NCBI GenBank assembly: GCA_023412495.1
Contig: JAEYNP010000134.1
Span: 1-62,266 of the forward strand
Length of the DNA: 62,266 bases
Direction of reading: 5' to 3'
From: Pseudomonadota bacterium
GTDB lineage: Bacteria; Desulfobacterota; Desulfobulbia; Desulfobulbales; Desulfocapsaceae
Position 1 is the stretch's first letter. Every line of letters starts with the position of its first letter. The notes below the pieces were generated by a model. That model did not search any database. It was not told the origin of the DNA and saw only the letters and a program-made list of their open reading frames with translations. Shown piece by piece: positions 33,783 through 42,530 of the stretch. The translations under genes were made by a program, and so were the position numbers.

Positions 33783-35210
33783 CTAACCCAGGGCGTTCTT
33801 GTGGAACGACAGGTCCGGCGCAATTGGATACTTGCCGTCGAAGCAGGCCAGGCAGAAATTATCGGCCGTCATGCCGGTCGCCTCGACTAAACCCTCCAGG
33901 CTGAGATAGTGGAGGGAATCAAGACCGAGATATTCTGCAATTTCCGTGATAGTCTTCTCATTGGCGATGAGTTGGCCGGCGGAAGGGAAATCGATTCCAT
34001 AGTAGCAGGCATGACGGGTCGGCGGGCAGCTGACCACCATATGCACCTCTTTCGCCCCCGCCTCCCGGAGGGCCCGCACCCGGCTCTTCCCGGTCGTTCC
34101 CCGGATGATCGAATCCTCGACGATGATCACCCGCTTTCCTTTCAGAAATGACCGCACCGGATTGAGTTTCACCTTGACGTTGAAATCCCTCATCGATTGG
34201 GTGGGCTGGATGAAAGTCCGGCCAACGTAATGATTGCGGATGACTCCCATCTCCAGGGGGATTCCCGAGGCCTGTGAGTAGCCGAGCGCCGCGTAATTGC
34301 CGGAGTCGGGGAAGGGCATGACGAAATCGGCATCGATCTTCGCTTCGCGAGCCAGAATCTCGCCCATCCTCTTTCGGGTCTGATAGACGTTGATGCCGAA
34401 GATCTCCGAATCAGGCCGGGCGAAATAGACCTGCTCGAAGATGCAGAAATGGCTGTTCTGCTTGGGCCAGGGAAAGATGGAGGTCATCCCGCCGTCCTTG
34501 AAGATGAGGACCTCCCCCGGTTCGATATCCCGCACATACTCGGCCTCGATGAGATCGAGGGCGCAGGTTTCGGAGGCCACGACCCAGCCGCCGTCCTCGC
34601 CGTTCTTCAACCTGCCGAGACATAGTGGCCGGAATCCGTCCGGGTCGCGCACGGCGATCATAGCGTCCTGGGTCATGAGCAGAAGCGAATACGCACCCCG
34701 CAGGGCGGTGAAGGTCTCGGAGAGGGCCTTTTCCAGGCCGAGATGGGTGGCCCGGGCCATGAGATGGAGGACCACCTCGCTGTCCATGGTGGTCTGGAAG
34801 ATCGATCCCTGTTCTTCGAGCTTTGTCCGGAGCGTAATGGAGTTGACGAGATTGCCGTTGTGGGCGACGGCCAGGGTCATGCCCTTGTGGGTGACGAGCA
34901 GCGGCTGGGCATTGGTGAGGTTGGACGCTCCCGTGGTAGAGTAACGGACATGCCCGATGGACATGTGGCCTTGCAGGTTCTGCAGGATGGACTCGGAAAA
35001 GACATCGGGCACGAGCCCCATGTTTTTGTGCATCCTGACCTCGGTGCCGTTCGAGGTGACGATTCCGGCGCTTTCCTGGCCGCGGTGCTGCAGGGCGTAG
35101 AGGCCGAAGTAGGAGAGCTTGGCGGAATCGTTATGATTGTAAATTCCACAGACCCCGCATTCGTGGGTGGGGCGTCCGTCCGGGGATTTCCTGCTGCTGT
35201 CTGATAACAT
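33783..35210 (-). CDS. purF: Amidophosphoribosyltransferase PurF
   Basis: First committed step of purine synthesis: glutamine plus PRPP to phosphoribosylamine. The 475-residue protein has an N-terminal glutaminase whose nucleophile would be Cys18 (THECGVCGIYNH) after removal of a 17-residue propeptide, as in the Bacillus-type enzyme. It shows QHRGQESAGI, and in the C-terminal PRTase half the PRPP loop VIIVEDSIIRGTTGK. Cysteines in SCPPTRHACYYGID and NFCLACFDGKYP fit the iron-sulfur cluster of that class. The leader upstream is highly structured. Confidence 0.96.
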   Translation of the reverse strand: MLSDSSRKSPDGRPTHECGVCGIYNHNDSAKLSYFGLYALQHRGQESAGIVTSNGTEVRMHKNMGLVPDVFSESILQNLQGHMSIGHVRYSTTGASNLTNAQPLLVTHKGMTLAVAHNGNLVNSITLRTKLEEQGSIFQTTMDSEVVLHLMARATHLGLEKALSETFTALRGAYSLLLMTQDAMIAVRDPDGFRPLCLGRLKNGEDGGWVVASETCALDLIEAEYVRDIEPGEVLIFKDGGMTSIFPWPKQNSHFCIFEQVYFARPDSEIFGINVYQTRKRMGEILAREAKIDADFVMPFPDSGNYAALGYSQASGIPLEMGVIRNHYVGRTFIQPTQSMRDFNVKVKLNPVRSFLKGKRVIIVEDSIIRGTTGKSRVRALREAGAKEVHMVVSCPPTRHACYYGIDFPSAGQLIANEKTITEIAEYLGLDSLHYLSLEGLVEATGMTADNFCLACFDGKYPIAPDLSFHKNALG

Positions 35211-35266
35211 CTCGGGGTGTCCTTCCTGTCAGGTAAACCTTGGATAGTCATTGCATCTTTTCAATA

Positions 35267-35358
35267 CCTGTTTCCGGACGAGCAGTTTCCGAAGAAAAGC
35301 CGGATAGTTCCGTCCGGGCAAAAACAGGTAAAGGCACAAAGAAAAATCTCTGTGCCTT
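35267..35358 (-). promoter_or_regulatory. Structured purF leader with two hairpins
   Basis: In the transcribed direction, a first hairpin pairs AAGGCACA (35351-35358 on the opposite strand) with TGTGCCTT (35331-35338). A second pairs CCTGTTTTTGCCCGGACG-like arms (35311-35328 with 35267-35280). The ATG follows 57 bases later. It does not match the purine riboswitch core. It may be a terminator of an upstream transcript plus an attenuator-like stem; function is inferred only from structure. Confidence 0.5.
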
Positions 35359-35423
35359 CTTGGGATAACCCAAGACTGATAAAGCCGTAAAAAGTACTCC
35401 AACCCGTGGAGATGGACTTCGGA

Positions 35424-35528
35424 AAAAGTTCGATATACGAGGCGTAGTGTCTGAAACTGCGCTTTGATAGTACATATGGTACAGCGAAGCGCCGTTTCAG
35501 ACTTACAACGAAGTAGATCGGACTTTTT
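35424..35528. repeat. Large nested palindrome (MITE/REP-like)
   Basis: Outer arms AAAAAGTTCGATATAC and the complement of GTAGATCGGACTTTTT, and inner arms GTCTGAAACTGCGCTT and AAGCGCCGTTTCAGAC (one mismatch), around a GTACatatgGTAC centre. The whole 105 bases fold as one long hairpin. I recall similar ACTTTTTACGAGCCCATCA-edged repeats in Geobacter-like genomes, unverified. Confidence 0.7.
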
Positions 35529-35620
35529 ACGAGCCCATCAAGACTGGGAATCTATAATAAGTAGTACCCAAATTCAACAAGAAAGATGGCGAAGGGGTCC
35601 GGCCCCTGCGCAGAGTTGTC

Positions 35621-36766
35621 TCAGGCAAGGGTGAGGGCGTAGAGCAATTCGGTCAGGTTGACGAGATCGTTCAGATCCAGCCGCTCCTCGATGGTATGCA
35701 CCTTGTTCATTCCGGTGGCGATAATGGCTGTCGGCAGGCCGAAGCCGTTGAAAACATTGGCGTCGCTGCCGCCGCCGGCAACGATGTAGCGCAGATTCTT
35801 GCCGCAGTCGGAGGCGGCCTTCTTCACCCTTCTGATGACGGGGGTGTCCTCGGTGAGCGAGAGCGGGGGATAGTCGTCGACAATGGTGACGTTGAGCGCC
35901 GGACGAGCGTCGAGGGTCCCCGGTCCTCCCCGCCAGTTATCTACAGTATTCTGGAAGGCCGAGAATATCTCGTCCGTGTACCGCTGTAGTTTTTCCGGTG
36001 AATGGCTGCGCACTTCCCCCCGCAGGGTAATTTTTTCCGGGACGATATTGGTGGCCACGCCGCCTTGGATGATGCCGAAGTTGCAGGTGGACTCCTCATC
36101 CAGCCGGCCCAGCCGGATCTTGGACAGAGCCTGAACGGTGAGCGCCAGGGCGTTGATTCCCGCCTCGGGGCAGAGTCCGGCGTGGGCGGCGACCCCTTTG
36201 ATCTCGATCATGATCTTGTTGGCTGCCGGGGCGCCGATCACCACATGGTCGATGCCTGTGGAGTCGAGGGCGTAGCCGCAGGGAGTCTCGATTTTCCGGT
36301 AATCGAGGTATTTGGCGCCGAGGAGGCCGATCTCCTCGCAGGTAGTGACGATCACCTCGAGTTTCGGATGGGGGATGCGGTGTTCCTTCAGCAGGGCGAG
36401 CAGTTCGAGGACCGCGGCAATTCCGGTCTTATCGTCCCCGCCGAGTATGGTATCGCCGGCGCTGGTGAAGATATCCCCGGTCCTGATCACCTTGACGCCG
36501 GTGCCCGGTTCCACCGTGTCCATGTGGCAGGAGAAGAACAATCCCTCACGGTCGGGTTGGTTGCCGGCGAACCGGATAATGAGATTGCCCGATTCCGAGC
36601 CGGTTCGGACGGCGGAATCGTCCTCGTAGACGGAATCCGCGCCGAGGGCTGCAAAAGCCTGCTTCAGGTGCGCGGCGATAGCCCCTTCCTTGCGGGACGG
36701 GCTGCTGATTTCACAGAGTTCGGTAAAAGTCGCGGCGAGCCGCTCTCGGTTGATCGGTATGGTCAT
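35621..36766 (-). CDS. M20 family metallopeptidase (PepT-like)
   Basis: Two-zinc aminopeptidase/tripeptidase-like enzyme of 381 aa. The metal-binding HMDTV motif (FFSCHMDTVEPG), the bridging Asp in LGGDDKTGIAA, the general-base Glu pair in TTCEEIGLLGAK, ALDSTG and the final ligand His near MNKVHTIEE are all present. The dimerisation/lid domain spans about residues 180-295 (GVAAHAGLCPEAGINAL). Closest recollection is the PepT-like/YqjE group. Cytoplasmic, no signal. Substrate unknown. It is on the minus strand; ispDF lies upstream, separated by an inverted-repeat element. Confidence 0.92.
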   Translation of the reverse strand: MTIPINRERLAATFTELCEISSPSRKEGAIAAHLKQAFAALGADSVYEDDSAVRTGSESGNLIIRFAGNQPDREGLFFSCHMDTVEPGTGVKVIRTGDIFTSAGDTILGGDDKTGIAAVLELLALLKEHRIPHPKLEVIVTTCEEIGLLGAKYLDYRKIETPCGYALDSTGIDHVVIGAPAANKIMIEIKGVAAHAGLCPEAGINALALTVQALSKIRLGRLDEESTCNFGIIQGGVATNIVPEKITLRGEVRSHSPEKLQRYTDEIFSAFQNTVDNWRGGPGTLDARPALNVTIVDDYPPLSLTEDTPVIRRVKKAASDCGKNLRYIVAGGGSDANVFNGFGLPTAIIATGMNKVHTIEERLDLNDLVNLTELLYALTLA

Positions 36767-36774
36767 GAATGGTC

Positions 36775-36927
36775 CTCTAGGAGTCTGTCGGATTATAGCA
36801 ATTTTTTCTCAGATCAAGGCATTTTCGGAAATTTAGCGCAGCCATATGATTGATATTGCGAGCATTAATTTTCGAAAATAACGAAGAGATGGGGAAAAAG
36901 GGCATAATTCGCCAGACTCCTAAGCGC
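36775..36927. mobile_element. MITE-like element with terminal inverted repeats
   Basis: About 150 bases bounded by near-identical inverted ends: the left end reads TAGGAGTCTGTCGGATTATA, and the complement of the right end reads TAGGAGTCTGGCGAATTATG (16 of 20 matching). The interior is AT-rich and non-coding (ATTTTTTCTCAGATCAAGGC). It encodes no transposase. Its right end supplies the ispDF stop codon. Confidence 0.75.
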
Positions 36928-38098
36928 CTTTCTGAAGGAGGACGACGGCGTGGCAGGCGATGCCTTCCTTCCTGCCGGTGAAGCCCATTCTTTCGGTGGT
37001 AGTTGCCTTGATATTGATTCTCTCGGGGGCAACCCGGCAGGTCCGGCCGAGAATCTCCTTCATTTCGTTCAGATAAGGCGCCAGCCGCGGCGCCTGGCAC
37101 ACCACGGTGATATCGGCGTTGGCGAGCGTAAGACCTTTCTCTCCGGCAAGCCCCATAACTTCCGCCAGCAGCTCGATGGAATAGATGCCGGCAAATTTCC
37201 GGTCGGTATCGGGGAAATGTTTGCCGATGTCGCCGGCGCCCATTGCCCCGAGAATAGCGTCGCATAGGGCGTGGGTGAGGACATCGGCGTCGGAATGGCC
37301 GGCGAGGCCCTGGCTGTGGGGGATGGTCACTCCGCCGAGGACCAGTTTCCTATTGTCGGCAAAACGATGGGCATCGTAGCCGTGGCCAATCCGGATGGTC
37401 GACACGGAGCTTTGCCGGATGATATTTTCGGCCAAAACGAGATCCTCCGGTCGCGTGATTTTTATATTGGTTTCAGAACCTTCCACAAGCGTCACCGGAA
37501 TTCCCGCTTTTTCCAGGAGAGATGATTCGTCGGTGACATCCGCCTCGCCGTTCATTGCATAGGCCCTCTCCAGCAGTTCCTTTCTTGCCGCCTGAGGCGT
37601 CTGGGCCTGCCAGAGGGAAGATCGGTCGATGGTTGCGGCGACCCGGCCGTCGTTTGCCGCCCTTTTCAGGGTATCCTTCACCGGGATGGCGGCGATCGCC
37701 GCCCCGTCTCGCAGCACGGCGGCATAACACCCGGCGATTATCGCAGAGTTTACCAGCGGCCGCGCCCCGTCGTGGACCATGACTATATCGGTCTCTTGAC
37801 TGAGAGCCGCCAGCCCGGCCCGCACCGAATCCTGACGTCTGCGGCCGCCGGCGACGACCTTCACCTTTCCGGAGAGCAGGCCGTACTCCTCGAACAACCT
37901 CTTGGTCTGCTCGATCCATTCTTCCGGAACGGCCACTACCAATGAGTCGATGGGGACGCCGGGAGTCTCGGCAAAGGCCTTGACGGTGCGGACGAGTATC
38001 GGCATGTCGCCCAGCCGGTGGTATTGTTTCGGGTGACCCAGGTTCATTCGGGTTCCGAAACCGGCAGCGGGGATGATGACGGCGACTGAAGGTGGCAT
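36920..38098 (-). CDS. ispDF: Bifunctional IspD/IspF (MEP cytidylyltransferase and MECDP synthase)
   Basis: Fused isoprenoid enzyme of 392 aa acting in the MEP pathway, making CDP-ME and later MEcPP. IspD occupies about residues 1-230 (AVIIPAAGFGTRMNLGHPKQY, AGGRRRQDSVRAGL, VHDGARPLV, WQAQTPQAARKELL, DESSLLEKAG). IspF occupies about 235-390 (RIGHGYDAHRF, GGVTIPHSQGLAGHSDADVLTHALCDA with zinc ligands, KHFPDTD, INIKATTTERMGFTGRKEGIA). ATG at 38098 is chosen by homology; no good ribosome site is visible. The stop lies inside the adjacent inverted-repeat element, yet the C-terminus is complete. Confidence 0.95.
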   Translation of the reverse strand: MPPSVAVIIPAAGFGTRMNLGHPKQYHRLGDMPILVRTVKAFAETPGVPIDSLVVAVPEEWIEQTKRLFEEYGLLSGKVKVVAGGRRRQDSVRAGLAALSQETDIVMVHDGARPLVNSAIIAGCYAAVLRDGAAIAAIPVKDTLKRAANDGRVAATIDRSSLWQAQTPQAARKELLERAYAMNGEADVTDESSLLEKAGIPVTLVEGSETNIKITRPEDLVLAENIIRQSSVSTIRIGHGYDAHRFADNRKLVLGGVTIPHSQGLAGHSDADVLTHALCDAILGAMGAGDIGKHFPDTDRKFAGIYSIELLAEVMGLAGEKGLTLANADITVVCQAPRLAPYLNEMKEILGRTCRVAPERINIKATTTERMGFTGRKEGIACHAVVLLQKGA

Positions 38099-38180
38099 GA
38101 AAGAAATGTGAATCGATTGATTGGAGGATATCGAGCCACCGCAGCGGGCATTGTCGGCGGCGTGCAAAGCTTAAAAAAAC

Positions 38181-38530
38181 GGAGCGGGTTATAAGCCGAA
38201 TTCTGTACCCCGTGAAAGGGCCATGATCATTTGACTGGGATGTTGATCGCTCAACACCTCTTGCAACCTACCCGGAGATCTCGGACGGGCCGCCCTCAAA
38301 CATCTCCCTATTTGGTCTTGCTCTGGGTGGGGTTTGCCGTGCCTTTCATGTCGCCATGAAAGCGGTGAGCTCTTACCTCGCCGTTTCACCCTTACCTGAA
38401 CGAGTCAGGCGGTCTGTTTTCTGTGGCACTTTCCCCCGGTCGCCCGGCGTTCGCGTTACGAACCACCCTGCCCTGTAGAGTTCGGACTTTCCTCTCCGGC
38501 AAAAACCGGAGCGATCATGCGCCCGCTCCG
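38181..38530 (-). ncRNA. rnpB: RNase P RNA, bacterial class A
   Basis: On the minus strand, the catalytic RNA of RNase P. The 5' GGAGCGGGCGC pairs with the 3' end CCGCTCC (stem P1). Diagnostic conserved segments are GAGGAAAGTCCG, ACAGGGCAGGGTGG, AAGGGTGAAACGGCG, GCAAACCCCACCCAG and GGTTGCAAGAGG. A T tract follows the 3' end (GTTTTTTTAAGC), consistent with termination. Confidence 0.97.
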
Positions 38531-38618
38531 AAACGGATAATTTAGTCCCAAACCGAAAAGGAAGAAAGGAAAAAATGGCAGGCGATTTCTCCCCGCTTCC
38601 CTTGTCGCAAGGTGATAC

Positions 38619-39341
38619 CTAATTCTTGTCCTCTGCGGGGCGAACGTAATGGATCATGCGTTGGCAGGTGGGACATTCGAAAAGTTGGTCGCCCCTTAGC
38701 AGTTGGTTGTACAGCTGCGGTGGTATTGCCATGTAACAGCCCTGGCATACCCCGTCGACCACATTGACCACAGCCCGGCCGTTGCGGCGCTCGCGCAGCG
38801 TGTTGTACTTGCGGAGGGTGTTCGGTTTGATTTTCGCTGCCTGCTCACTGCGTTGCTGGTCCTTCTCCTTCTTGCCCTTGTTGATGGCCTCGATACTGGC
38901 TCTGACCTTCTCGGTCTCTTCGGCGACAAGTTCCTTTTCGCCTTTCAGGAGGTTCTTTTCTTCGGTAATCTGGGCCGTCAGCTTCTCGATGGTCAGCATG
39001 ATGGCCATGATCTTTTCTTCATTCTCCTTGGCGCTCTTCTTGGCATCCTCAATTTCCTTGAGCAGAGCGGTCTGCTCACGGCCGGTCTGGACCTGCATCA
39101 TTTTCGACTGGCGGTCCCGCACATGATCCATCTTGTCGGCGACTTCTCCCTCGAGATTGCGGTTTTCCTTTTGATGGGCGCTGATCTGCTCCTGCAGTTC
39201 ATTGATAAAAGCTTCTCTCTTGGCCAGGGCGGATATACGTTTGTCAAGGCCATCCTGTTCGGCTTTTATGGCATTTTCAATCTGGTCGATTTCCAGATCG
39301 ATGGTCTGAAGTGAGACGAGTTGGGCTAACATTTCGTTCAA
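38619..39341 (-). CDS. Coiled-coil zinc-ribbon protein (DUF164/CdsZ-like)
   Basis: A 240-residue protein with a long coiled coil (about residues 5-175, heptad-rich with KENRNLEGEVADKMDHVRDR) and a C-terminal zinc ribbon (VCQGCYMAIPPQ and FECPTCQRMIHY, two CxxC pairs). The architecture matches the C4-type zinc-ribbon DUF164 family (Chlamydia CT398/CdsZ-like), reported to touch sigma-54 and type III components in chlamydiae. Its presence in an RpoN-containing genome is therefore of interest, but it is not linked here. It is probably cotranscribed with the Nif3 gene (12-base gap) and rnpB follows. Confidence 0.9.
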   Translation of the reverse strand: MNEMLAQLVSLQTIDLEIDQIENAIKAEQDGLDKRISALAKREAFINELQEQISAHQKENRNLEGEVADKMDHVRDRQSKMMQVQTGREQTALLKEIEDAKKSAKENEEKIMAIMLTIEKLTAQITEEKNLLKGEKELVAEETEKVRASIEAINKGKKEKDQQRSEQAAKIKPNTLRKYNTLRERRNGRAVVNVVDGVCQGCYMAIPPQLYNQLLRGDQLFECPTCQRMIHYVRPAEDKN

Positions 39342-39353
39342 GGTGGTTCTCCT

Positions 39354-40181
39354 CTATCGTATGACCTTACTTTTGGTGTTATGTACAGCAACGAAGGGAT
39401 GATGCTCGGCCTTCGTTTGCATTACTTTCAGATTCCAGTTTTTCTCGAGACCGATCTGCTCGAGTTGCGCAACCAGGACTCCTATCGCTGGTTTTTCCGT
39501 GGCATAATGGGTTCCGTCGATGATGCAGAAACCGGTTTCTCCGGCCCAGACGGCGATGTTATGCTTGATTTCCGCCGAGAGATAGACTTGCGCGCCCAGG
39601 CGGCGGGCCTGTTCGGCGAATTCCGAGCCGCTGCCCCCGCATACCGCCACCGTCGTTATCCGATCCGGCAGACTGCCGGCCATCTGCACGCTGTCAAGAC
39701 CCAGGAGGTCGAGTACCCTTGCCAGGAAATCATCAGCGGAGAGTGGGGTCGGGAATGTGCCGATCCGGCCCAGGCCGATGCCGCCTTCTCCGGACGGCAC
39801 AAGCGGTTCGAGATTTGCGAGACCTAGCTGCCGGGCCAGGACTGCGCTGACGCCGTCCGCCGTGTTGTCATAATTGGTATGACAGCCGATGATGGCGACC
39901 CGGTTGGTCAGGGCCTTTTCCAGTAAGCGGCCGGAAGGGGCTCCGGTGTCGATGGCCGCAAGCGGTTTGAAGATCACCGGATGATGAGTGATCACGGTGT
40001 TGGCGCCAAGGGCAATTGCTTCATCAATCAAGGCGATCGTGGGATCGAGGCCCGCCAGGACCGCCGTTACCTCCAGTTCGGGATCGCCGACCAGAAGCCC
40101 CACATTATCCCACGGTTCGGCCAGTCGAAAGGGCGCCAGAGCGTTGAGGCCGTCAAGAATGTCCTTTACTCTTGCCTTCAT
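39354..40181 (-). CDS. Nif3-like dinuclear metal centre protein
   Basis: Toroidal hexamer family (YbgI/YqfO/NIF3) that binds two metal ions; proposed GTP cyclohydrolase I type 2-like or nucleotide hydrolase, function not settled. The 275-residue protein has AEPWDNVGLLVGDP at the N-terminus, NTVITHHPVIFKP with the HH metal ligands, GCHTNYDN, and near the C-terminus EIKHNIAVWAGETGFCIIDGTHYATEKPAI with further ligands. It lacks the inserted PII-like domain of the longer forms. The ATG at 40181 is chosen by homology. Confidence 0.93.
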   Translation of the reverse strand: MKARVKDILDGLNALAPFRLAEPWDNVGLLVGDPELEVTAVLAGLDPTIALIDEAIALGANTVITHHPVIFKPLAAIDTGAPSGRLLEKALTNRVAIIGCHTNYDNTADGVSAVLARQLGLANLEPLVPSGEGGIGLGRIGTFPTPLSADDFLARVLDLLGLDSVQMAGSLPDRITTVAVCGGSGSEFAEQARRLGAQVYLSAEIKHNIAVWAGETGFCIIDGTHYATEKPAIGVLVAQLEQIGLEKNWNLKVMQTKAEHHPFVAVHNTKSKVIR

Positions 40182-40214
40182 AGCGCAACCGGGATGGGTT
40201 GAAGGGGAAAACAA

Positions 40215-40246
40215 AAAAGGTACACTCCACTGGGAGTGTACCTTTT
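40215..40246. terminator. Intrinsic terminator hairpin
   Basis: AAAAGGTACACTCC pairs with GGAGTGTACCTTTT around a four-base loop, with A/T tails on both sides. It lies downstream of tRNA-Met on the minus strand. Confidence 0.8.
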
Positions 40247-40386
40247 GCTTGGTCTCTCCGGTTCAGGTTCTTGCCCGAATCGAAGTATGTTTTCCAGGGG
40301 GATGTCGTGCCTTCCCCTCGTTTTTGGTAAAAAAGTAGCTTTTTCAAGGAATCCGTGTTTTTGGTCAGAAGCTGCTGCGGTTCTTG

Positions 40387-40462
40387 TGGTGGGCGCAGTA
40401 GGATTCGAACCTACGACCGATCGGTTATGAGCCGATGGCTCTACCAGCTGAGCTATACGCCC
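40387..40462 (-). tRNA. tRNA with CAU anticodon (elongator Met)
   Basis: Complete 76-base tRNA with encoded CCA. Acceptor GGGCGTA pairs with TGCGCCC, anticodon arm ATCGG-CTCATAA-CCGAT, T arm GTAGGTTCGAATCCTAC. The sequence is not initiator-like. Elongator Met is favoured, but a CAU-anticodon tRNA-Ile2 (lysidine-modified) cannot be excluded by eye. Confidence 0.93.
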
Positions 40463-40487
40463 GCCTTCGTCTGACGATAAAACAAAC

Positions 40488-40517
40488 TATGTAAAATGGT
40501 TCTGGTGGAAAAGTCAA
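40488..40517 (-). promoter_or_regulatory. Candidate sigma-70 promoter for tRNA-Met
   Basis: On the minus strand, TTGACT and TACATA with an 18-base spacer, 25 bases before the tRNA. Confidence 0.55.
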
Positions 40518-40673
40518 CAAAAAATTTGGGGATATGAGCGGGGCCACCCAAGCCGCCCGGGGGGGCGATTTCCCCGATCCCGACAATTCCATTGCGAAAT
40601 GGTAAATTATAACTATTCTCATACAAAATATGTCGGCAGTTAGGCTATTCTTCCATAAAGGTGAATCCCTTTG

Positions 40674-42530
40674 ATGTACACAAACCTCCTTCTCTTTCTG
40701 GTCGCCATCTTTCTCTTCAGCGTCGACGGCATACCCCAGCATCCCCTGCTTCCCGGCTGGCAGGCTCTGGGCCTCATGGCGATGCTGATCGTTCTGTACA
40801 ACAGGATTGCCGCGCGCCTTTTTGCCAGGCCTCTGGCGTACCGGATAGCCGGGTATTTTCATACGGAAAAGCAGCTGTCGATTCTGGCCCTGTTTTTTTT
40901 CGGGCTGACGCTCTACCTCTGCGACCCGAAATATTATCTTGCCTTCCTGTCTTTCGACAATAATTTGCCCTCGCTGGTGAATTATGCAGGGCTGCTGCTC
41001 TTCGTCCTGTTCCTGACCATCATGTGGCGGGCCGGCAAAAAGAACTACGAGCGGATCTTTGGCCGTAGCCTGAGCACGGTTTCTTTTGTCAAACAGAACC
41101 TCAGGACCAATCTGCCCATCGTCCTGCCCTGGATCGTCCTCTCCCTCCTCTACGATATCGTGGCGATGCTGCCCATCCCCGGCCTGCAGAAAATTGTCGC
41201 AGCGGAGTGGGGGGATCTGCTCTTTTTCGTGATCTTTATCTTCTTCGTTCTGCTCTTTTTCCCGCCCTTGGTCCGCCGTCTCTGGGACTGCAAACCGTTG
41301 CCCGAGGGCTACCTGAAGAACCATCTCGACGCTTTCTGCAGGACCCAGAATTTCCATGCCAAATTTTTCCTGTGGCCGCTTTTCGAGGGGCGCATGATGA
41401 CCGCCGCGGTGATGGGGGTCCTGCCCGGCCTCCGCTATATCCTGCTCACCCCGGCGCTCATCGAGACCATGTCCAAGGAGGAACTGGAGGCGGTCCTCGC
41501 CCATGAAATCGGCCACGTCAAGAAATATCACCTGATTCTCTACATAGGCCTGATCGTCGGCTTCAGCTTCCTGGCCGGCATCCTGGCCGAACCGATGATC
41601 TATCTCATCCTGTCTCTCGATTTCGTCCACAGGCTGGTTCTTACCAGCGGCGCCTCCGTGGATGCCATGATGACCGCGGTCATCACCCTGCCCCTGCTGC
41701 TCTTCATGGTGATCTACTTTCGTTTCGTTTTCGGGTATTTCATCAGGAATTTCGAAAGGCAGGCGGATCTCTTCAGCCTGTCGGCGATCGGCCACAGCCG
41801 GGACCTGGTTTCGGCATTCGAGAAAATCGCCATAATGAGCGGCGGGACGAAGGAAGAGCGCAACTGGCATCATTTCGGCATCGGCGAGCGGATCGACTGT
41901 CTGCAGCAGGCCGAACAGGAACCGCGGCTAATCGGCCGGCACAACCACAAGGTGCGGTACAGTCTGATTGCCTATCTCACCCTGATTTTGCTGGCAATTG
42001 TACTGGTGCGCCAGATTCCCACGGAACAGCTCGCCGAGCAGTATCAGGAAAGCTTTGCCGAAGCGGCCCTCATGGAGAAGGCCAAGCACGAGCCGGACCG
42101 GGCCCTCTGGCAGCGTCTTATCGGCGACCTCATGTTTAACCGGAAGATGGAAGAAAAGGCCCTGGAGGCCTATGAAAAGGCCTTCAGCCTGGAACCGACG
42201 AATCCGGAAATCATGAACAATTATGCATGGTTGCTTCTGACTAGCGAGAATCTCTCGCTCCGCGACCCGGAGAGGGCCCTGACCTTGGCCCGGGCTGCCG
42301 TGGTCCTGCAGCCGAAGCCCCATGTTCTCGATACGCTGGCCACCGCGTATTGGGCCAACGGCATGGTGGAAGAGGCGGTGCGGACCGAGAGCCGAGCGGC
42401 GGCGATGGATCGGTCGCAAAGAAGATTCTATCAGGCGCAGATTGCAAAGTTTCTCAGCCAGACCTACGAGGAATCGCTGCAGGAAATCGGTACGGCTCGG
42501 GAAAATGCGGAGGCTGAGTCCGGACGCTGA
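40674..42530 (+). CDS. M48 family membrane metalloprotease with C-terminal TPR-like region
   Basis: Zinc protease of 618 aa embedded in the inner membrane. Several transmembrane helices (about residues 1-180) precede the active site LAHEIGHVKKYH (HExxH) near residue 280 and a second cluster of helices (about 285-360). The third zinc-ligand Glu region is NFERQADLFSL. After a further helix at about residue 430 the C-terminal ~160 residues are TPR-like (WQRLIGDLMFNRKMEEKALEAYEKAFSLEPTNPEI), likely periplasmic. The combination resembles the M48/STE24-like (Ste24/HtpX clade) quality-control proteases. ATG at 40674 follows AAGGTGA by 10 bases. The stop overlaps the nfo start (TGATG). Confidence 0.9.
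   Translation: MYTNLLLFLVAIFLFSVDGIPQHPLLPGWQALGLMAMLIVLYNRIAARLFARPLAYRIAGYFHTEKQLSILALFFFGLTLYLCDPKYYLAFLSFDNNLPSLVNYAGLLLFVLFLTIMWRAGKKNYERIFGRSLSTVSFVKQNLRTNLPIVLPWIVLSLLYDIVAMLPIPGLQKIVAAEWGDLLFFVIFIFFVLLFFPPLVRRLWDCKPLPEGYLKNHLDAFCRTQNFHAKFFLWPLFEGRMMTAAVMGVLPGLRYILLTPALIETMSKEELEAVLAHEIGHVKKYHLILYIGLIVGFSFLAGILAEPMIYLILSLDFVHRLVLTSGASVDAMMTAVITLPLLLFMVIYFRFVFGYFIRNFERQADLFSLSAIGHSRDLVSAFEKIAIMSGGTKEERNWHHFGIGERIDCLQQAEQEPRLIGRHNHKVRYSLIAYLTLILLAIVLVRQIPTEQLAEQYQESFAEAALMEKAKHEPDRALWQRLIGDLMFNRKMEEKALEAYEKAFSLEPTNPEIMNNYAWLLLTSENLSLRDPERALTLARAAVVLQPKPHVLDTLATAYWANGMVEEAVRTESRAAAMDRSQRRFYQAQIAKFLSQTYEESLQEIGTARENAEAESGR

Noticed and set aside
36777..37265. A 162-aa frame overlapping the end of ispDF
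   Set aside because: It is an alternative frame of the IspF coding region running into the inverted-repeat element.
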